The position numbers and the translations under genes were made by a program. The notes under the pieces were generated by a model. That model ran no database searches, was not told the DNA's origin, and was given only the letters and a program-made list of their open reading frames with translations. This document shows positions 58,613-64,000 of a stretch of DNA of 64,000 nucleotides, piece after piece; position 1 is the stretch's first letter; each line of letters starts with the position of its first letter. This DNA is from Semisulcospira habei (lineage: Eukaryota > Mollusca > Gastropoda > Semisulcospiridae): assembly GCA_036245525.1 (NCBI GenBank), contig BTPG01000003.1:193915627-193979626 (forward strand), given 5' to 3'.

Positions 58613-59294
58613 TATGCAAACCAAGGTGAATCACAGCGCTGGACAGACAACAGTTAGATCCCCTGCCCCCGCCTATCAGGCACCCAATCGCCAGCCCACA
58701 GAGAAATACGCAGGTATAGAATAAGACGATCATTTCCATCCTCAAACGAATGGATCAGGTCTCTTATATAACCCATGTCTTTCTCCGGAACTTAGGAAGT
58801 GGGCAGGAGAAACATACATACACAAACATGAAGGTGCGCTACTATATGTGGTCGGGTAAATACCCTGATTTCCCACAGTAGATGCACAGAACATTACACA
58901 ACAATGTAACGATACAAATTTGCCTCGAGTTATAGATACTCACAAACCAGATAGGTGAGGCTAGCGCTGGCAGAATTGTATGCAAACCAAGGGGAATCAC
59001 AGCGCTGGACAGACAACAGTTAGATCCCCTGCCCCCGCCTATCAGGCACCCAATCGCCAGCCCACAGAGAAATACGCAGGTATAGAATAAGACGATCATT
59101 TCCATCCTCAAACGAATGGATCAGGTCTCTTATATAACCCATGTCTTTCTCCGGAACTTAGGAAGTGGGCAGGAGAAACATACATACACAAACATGAAGG
59201 TGCGCTACTATATGTGGTCGGGTAAATACCCTGATTTCCCACAGTAGATGCACAGAACATTACACAACAATGTAACGATACAAATTTGCCTCGA
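58613..59294. repeat. 682-bp insertion: two 316-bp direct repeats with 50-bp spacer and 11-bp target duplication
   Basis: Units 58,613-58,928 and 58,979-59,294 are nearly identical (one clear T/G difference). TTACAGATTTA flanks the whole at 58,602-58,612 and 59,295-59,305. I recognise no protein. It is not an LTR element by its ends (no TG...CA). Confidence 0.88.
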
Positions 59295-59510
59295 TTACAG
59301 ATTTAGAATATTAATATCAGGTACAAATGGGATATTAGAATGTCCTGATATTAATTAATGTTAACTTATTGAATGACTTTTATTTGATTGTTTCCCCCAT
59401 CCACACAAATGTAATTGCCCTTTAAGGGATAAATAAAGTTATTTGAATTGAATTGAATTGAATTTGAATTAAATTGAATTGAATGCTAAACCTCCTTTAT
59501 TTGGGCCTAT

Positions 59511-60560
59511 TTTATTTAAGTGGCTGACCCCCCTTTGTTCAGGCTGGGCTCCAGCCGCCCGGATTTGCCTGCTCTCTGGTTGCTCCCCCCTGTGTTCCTC
59601 CCCGGGTCCTATCTGATCGACCCCGGGTGGCCCAGCGGGGGACCGGGACGCTTCGGGGCGCCCCGCGGTTTCCGATCCCGGCCTGCCGTGATAGTGCCGA
59701 CCATGGTGCGGTCACCGCGGAGCTCCCCGGGTCTCCGCCCCCTCCGGGTAGGGTTGGGAGTTGAGGGCCGTATATCCCCGGTCCTGGGGGACTCCCGGCC
59801 CGGGAAGGCCTCAGGCGCCCCCCCCCCCCCATCCGGCCGTGGGCTTCTTAAAAAAATGGTTTGTGGGGGGGGGGGGGGTATGTGGATGAGATGACTCTTA
59901 ATTACCCGGGGGGGGGGGGGGGGCGGTATGCTCGGACCATGAGATGAGGGGGCGGGAGATGATGGGTTCACCCCCCCCCCCCCGCGCCCCGCCGCCCCCA
60001 TCCCCCCGGCCTTTATTGGGTGGGCGGCGGGGGTGAGGCGGGCGTTCCCGGAGTGGCTATGGGGTGGGGGTCGTGAGAGCAGGCACCGGGCAGTTCTGGG
60101 AGACCTGTATCGGGAGGGCTTCCCACTGTCTGGGGTCTTTTGAGCACCCCGGCTGGGCTGCCCGGGCGGGGTGGTTGTGATGGGGGTGGGGCGGATGAGT
60201 ATGACGAGGGGGTGGGGGACGGTTTTTATTACCTTGTGGGCCCGTGGGGAGGGGGGCGGGTGCTTGGCCATGGTCGATGGTGGGGGATGATTGGGGGTGG
60301 GGGGACCCCTTCTGTCTCTCACTCTTGCATTCTACATTCTCCCTTCTTTTATTGCCCTTGCATACGCTCAGTCTTCCTCCTCTTTCAGATCATTCTTACA
60401 CCCTTTGTGCCCAGCTGGGGGACTATCTATGTTTGAGCACTTCAGGCCCGGGGGTGCTCGGACGAGGACGAGAGCTAACCCCCGAACTCAGCGCCATGAT
60501 CATGGATCATGAGCCTTCTGTGCTGTGGGAGGGGGGTTGGTGTGGTCTTTGGTGTGTTTG
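59511..60560. other. GC-rich low-complexity DNA, no gene recognised
   Basis: Contains repeated C and G runs of 10-18 (59,819-59,830, 59,861-59,879, 59,910-59,924, 59,970-59,985). ORFs here are Pro/Gly/Arg-rich read-through. It may be the 3' part of the minus-strand LINE that follows, or a copy of the repeat at 53,060-53,900. Confidence 0.5.
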
Positions 60561-60599
60561 ATTATATATATTTGACGAGAGGGTGTTCGTTAAGCAGGC

Positions 60600-63500
60600 G
60601 TAATGTGTGTTTGGTGGTGGTGGACCATGTTGTTGGGTCAGGGTTTATGAGGCCTTCTAGGGTGAGATTCGTATGAATTTATCTCCAATTGTGGCTCTGG
60701 TTTCTGCTATGATTTGACAGTCTAACAGTACGTGTTCCGTAGTGAGTATGTGGCCGCATGTGCACATTATTTGGTTGGGATGGACTAGGTATCTTTCGCC
60801 CCCAATCGGATTCTTGTTAGCCGTGACTGATCTCTCCTCTTACCTAGAAAGAGGGTGGGTGTGTTGTTAAGTACCCTCGTGAGATTTTTTCTCCTTCCTC
60901 TTTTTGTCTATTGGAATTCTCTTGCCCATAGTTTTTGAAAGGCGGGTCGGAGTGCATTTGACCTCTCCCTCGCTGAGAGGGGTAGGTTGAAGAAGGTCGA
61001 TTCTTGGTCGAGGCCTTTTTTCGCTACTCTGTCTCCACGTTCATTGCCTTGGATCCCCACGTGAGAGGGGACCCACATGATTTTGATCATTTGGCCGCGT
61101 TCTGCGAGTTCTGCTGCTCGTAATCTAATCAGGTAGGTTAGATCTTCTCTGAACGAGTCTAGGTTTTGGATCGCCTGGATTGCTGACAAAGAGTCCGTCA
61201 CTATGAGTATGTGTTTGGTTTTCTGTAGGTCACTTTTTATTGCCTTATATGCTCCTAGAATGGCCGTGAGTTCGGCTGTGAAAACTGCTGAGTGATCTGG
61301 TAGTTTTAAGGCCCTGTCCGATTTGTTGGGGATTGGATACCTAGTCCGGTTGCGTGGGTTTTTGGGTCATGGGAGCCGTCTATATAAATGAGCGCGTAGT
61401 TTTTGTATGTAGTGTTTTGTTTTTTTTAAATGGCAAACTCCATTTTCATTTTGGGCCCGTCTACCTCTTTCTGATATTTAGTGAGGTCCAGATCTACCTC
61501 TATTTGTGGAAGTTTCCATAATGGTACCGTTATTTGTGTCTTTGATGTCCTAATTGGCAGTTTGAGGTTTATAGTGTCCTCAATTTCTTGGACCACAGTT
61601 TTATTTGTGGTGTTTGCTTGCATTTACCTCTATGGTTGTGATCTGTGGTGAGTGTGTATTTGGCCGGGTGGTCCTCTGGCATGCACATTGTTTTATATTA
61701 TTGGTTGGCCGCTCTCTCTTTTATTATGAGCGTTAGGGGTTTTTGACCACTCTCTGCCAGCACAAGCAGATTGGGGGTGTGTCTGGAGACCCCCAGGACC
61801 ACCTTCAAGGCGTCCGCTTGTACTGACATCAGTTTTTTTGTTTGAGTTTTGTTTAGGTTGGTAAGCAGTGGGGCTGCGTAGAGTAGTCTGGACATTACAA
61901 AGGCATGGTACAGGTTTAGGAGTGACTTGGGGTCAGTGCCCCAGTCTGCTCCGCTGACCTTGCGCATTAGGTTTATTCCTTTCCTGGCAGACTGGCATAT
62001 TTGCTCAATATATGGTGACCAGTTATTGGTTTTTTTTTTGTGAATGTTCTCCTAGGAATTTGATGCTTTGACGATATTCTATCTCTGTTTTACCAATTTG
62101 TAATTTGGGGGTAGGGGCTTTCATTTGGTATTTTGGACTTTGGTTTGTCCTAAATATGATTGCTTGAGTTTTGTTAGGGGAGATTTTGAGGCCTGCTCTT
62201 ACTAGCCAGTTTTCTATTCTTGTCAGGTCTTGTTGGAATTCTTGGAATCCTACTAATTCCTATTTAAAATTTCTTTGTCTGCTCTTGATCTTCCCTATTA
62301 GTGAGGTGTCGTCGGCGAATTGCATTATTTTGTTGTGTCTGACGACATGTTGTAGGCCTGTGAGCAGGAGTGTGAATAGGATGGGGCTGAGTACCGATCC
62401 TTGTGGTACACCGTTGTCTAGGGTGTGTTCTTTTGATATAGCATTGCCTATTTTTACTGTTATTCTTCGGTCTGCCAGGAAGGATTTAACAAAGTTGTAC
62501 ATTTTGTTTGTTATTCCGAAGTCGCCCAATCTACTGAGTAGTTTTTCGTGCCAACCCATGTCGTAGGCTTTTTCTATGTCTAGGAAAATTCCTATCAGTT
62601 CTGTTCCTCTCTCTCGGTGAGTATTTAGTATCTCTTGTTGTAAGGTGGTTAAGTGGTCTAGTGTGCTACGTTTTTTTTTTCTCTTCTGAATCCGCTTTGT
62701 TTGGGGGGGGGGGTAGGATGTGGTATTGTCACAGTGAGACATGAGTCTGTATTTGAGTATATTTTCTAGTATTTTGCCCAGCTGAGACGTTAGTGCAATG
62801 GGTCTATAGCTATCAGGTTGGTGTGTTGGTTTTCCCGGTTTGGGGAGGGGGAAGACTACTGCCTTTTTTCACTGCGTGGGGAATACCCCTTTGGAGTAGA
62901 TGTCGTTGAAAAGGGTAACTATAGCTTTTTTCGTGGTTGGATGACTTTTTTTGGTATCATTTCATATGTAATTAGGTCTATGCCGGGGGCTTTACCTTTT
63001 CTGGCGGTTCTTAGGGCTTGTGTTAATTCTAAGAGAGTTATCTCGCTATCTAGTTCGTAGTTATTTTTCTGAGTTGTTTGTTCAAAACATGTACTCAGAT
63101 GGGGCTTGAGGTCTCTGAATTCCGCTGTTATGTTGTCGTTTGAGCTAGATTGGCTAAAGGTGTGGGCTAGTAGGTCTGCTTTGTCTTGGTTCGTGGCATA
63201 CACCTTGTTTTCTGTTTTTTAGAGATGGCGGCATGCTTGGTCTCGGACCATTGTTGATGGCTTTTATTTTATCCCAACTTTCTTTGATCCTAGTTTTGGT
63301 GTTGATTGTTTCTGTAAAGGCATGCCAGTTTTCTTGTTTGGCTTCTCTGATCGTACGATCTGCTATGGTTTTGGCACGTTTGTATTCTATTCTATTTTCG
63401 GGCGTTTTGTGTTTTTTTCCAGATTTGGAGATTTCTTTTTCTGTGTTTTACTTCTCGATCACAGGCCTTATTCCACCAGGATTTCCCTGGCCTCCCATTA

Positions 63501-64000
63501 TCAGATCTGACAGGTGTGCACTCCTTGATTGATCTGATTATGTGGTCTGTGATGTGGGCCGTTTTCTCGTCTATATCCTGTCTCTCTTCCCAATTCGGGA
63601 TGAACCTGGTTAGTTCATGGTATTTATCCCAGTCCGTCCGCGTGGTGTTGATTCTTTGCGGGGCACCGGTGTTTGGGTGTAAGCGTGGTTTGCTTCTATC
63701 GTTAATTGTTATCAGTGCGGGGAAGTGGTCGCTCCCTAAATTATCGCTATTTACTTGCCACTGCGCTTCCACAGCGATGGTGTTGGTGGCTATTGCAATG
63801 TCGAGGGTGTTCATGATGTCCATGTTGCCCTGGGCGAACATGTGCGTGGGCTCACCCGTATTTAGGATACATTGCTGCGTCTCATTTATGGCTAGTTCTA
63901 ATTTTTTCCCGCCGTGTTTGCTGCCGTTTGGTTCTCGTCCCATTGGGGGCTTTTGGCGTTAAAGTCTCCTACCACTATGTCCCCTGCTAGTAGTAAATCT
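60600..64000 (-). mobile_element. I-group LINE with RNase H, runs off the right edge
   Basis: Minus strand, domains in order: endonuclease end, RT, connector and RNase H. RNase H after RT places it in the I/R1/LOA-type group. It is broken in many places. The remaining 5' part lies beyond 64,000. Confidence 0.85.
60908..63943 (-). pseudogene. I-group LINE ORF2: endonuclease, RT and RNase H, broken
   Basis: Endonuclease C-terminus with NLGSDHFPALITIND (about 63,700). RT lead-in RTARKGKAPGIDLITYEMIP (about 62,980). RT core with GIFLDIEKAYDMGWHEKLL (motif A), LDNGVPQGSVLSPILFTLL and MQFADDTSLIG. RNase H: IYIDGSHDPK (about 61,385), MTDSLSAIQAIQ and IMWVPSHVGIQGNERGD (about 61,060-61,090). Frame breaks near 63,390, 62,915, 62,260, 61,697 and 61,200. 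It would synthesise cDNA on a nicked target; the RNase H would remove RNA. Confidence 0.88.

Larger units (their letters stand above)
53930..59507 (+). mobile_element. Rex1/CR1-like LINE, interrupted and decayed
   Basis: Plus-strand order: N-terminal region, endonuclease, RT, long 3' region, tail with GATAAATAAAG and (GAATT)n at 59,428-59,507. It is interrupted by an RTE-like LINE (56,189-57,623) and by a 682-bp dimer (58,613-59,294). The 5' end is uncertain. Confidence 0.8.

Noticed and set aside
58613..59294. Intact hammerhead ribozyme in the 316-bp repeat
   Set aside because: No CUGANGA box followed by a short stem and GAAA was found on either strand; the CTGAT occurrences are not followed by a proper core.
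58613..59294. LTR/TRIM-type element
   Set aside because: The repeats do not start TG or end CA and the target duplication is 11 bp rather than 4-6 bp.
59519..60561. Proline- and glycine-rich ORFs on both strands
   Set aside because: All frames stay open because of GC-rich low-complexity runs; no recognisable motif.

Overview
This window looks like animal (metazoan) nuclear DNA made almost entirely of nested, decaying transposable elements. I recognise no host gene, rRNA, CRISPR array or bacterial feature. The mix of element classes (a Maverick/Polinton-type element, a Ty3/gypsy element with an unusual domain order, a Penelope-like element, L2-, Rex1/CR1-, RTE- and I-group LINEs, a Tc1/mariner) plus long (GA)n, (CA)n and (TA)n arrays fits a marine invertebrate such as a mollusc. 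That host assignment is inference.

Layout. 1-11,960: Polinton copy 1, cut by the window's left edge. From left to right it has a small membrane protein, integrase, protein-primed DNA polymerase B, packaging ATPase, double-jelly-roll capsid protein and six further conserved genes; most are broken. 12,885-17,510 and 40,315-41,070: one Ty3/gypsy element in the order gag, protease, integrase, RT, RNase H. It is split by an L2-like LINE piece (about 16,750-17,357) and by Polinton copy 2. 17,517-40,308: Polinton copy 2, bounded on both sides by the 6-bp duplication GAACAT and by 1.4-kb terminal inverted repeats. Copy 2 carries a Penelope-derived insertion (20,437-23,716) and an L2-like LINE (33,021-35,710), and the LINE itself holds a 119-bp Penelope scrap (33,912-34,030). 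42,560-45,528: LINE RT fragment, pieces of a third Polinton and a dead Tc1 transposase. 45,529-49,500: no recognisable gene. 49,520-53,900: LINE scraps, (TA)n arrays and very GC-rich low-complexity DNA with one 432-aa Pro/Thr-rich ORF. 53,930-59,507: a Rex1/CR1-like LINE interrupted by an RTE-like LINE and by a 682-bp repeat dimer. 59,511-60,560: GC-rich DNA. 60,600-64,000: an RNase H-bearing I-group LINE on the minus strand, running off the window.

The Polinton is the main system. Integrase would insert the element, DNA polymerase B would copy it by protein priming, and the capsid protein and FtsK/A32-like ATPase would form and fill a virion. The rest are small coiled-coil, membrane or beta-rich proteins of unknown function, several probably virion parts. 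Two copies about 85-90% alike by eye let lineage features be told from private damage. Shared by both: gene order, start codons sitting directly on an AATAAAA-like motif, divergent start codons only about 25 bp apart, a capsid-gene frameshift at the same site, and no recognisable adenain-type protease. Nearly every gene in both copies carries a stop or frameshift, so these are fossils unless some breaks are sequencing errors.
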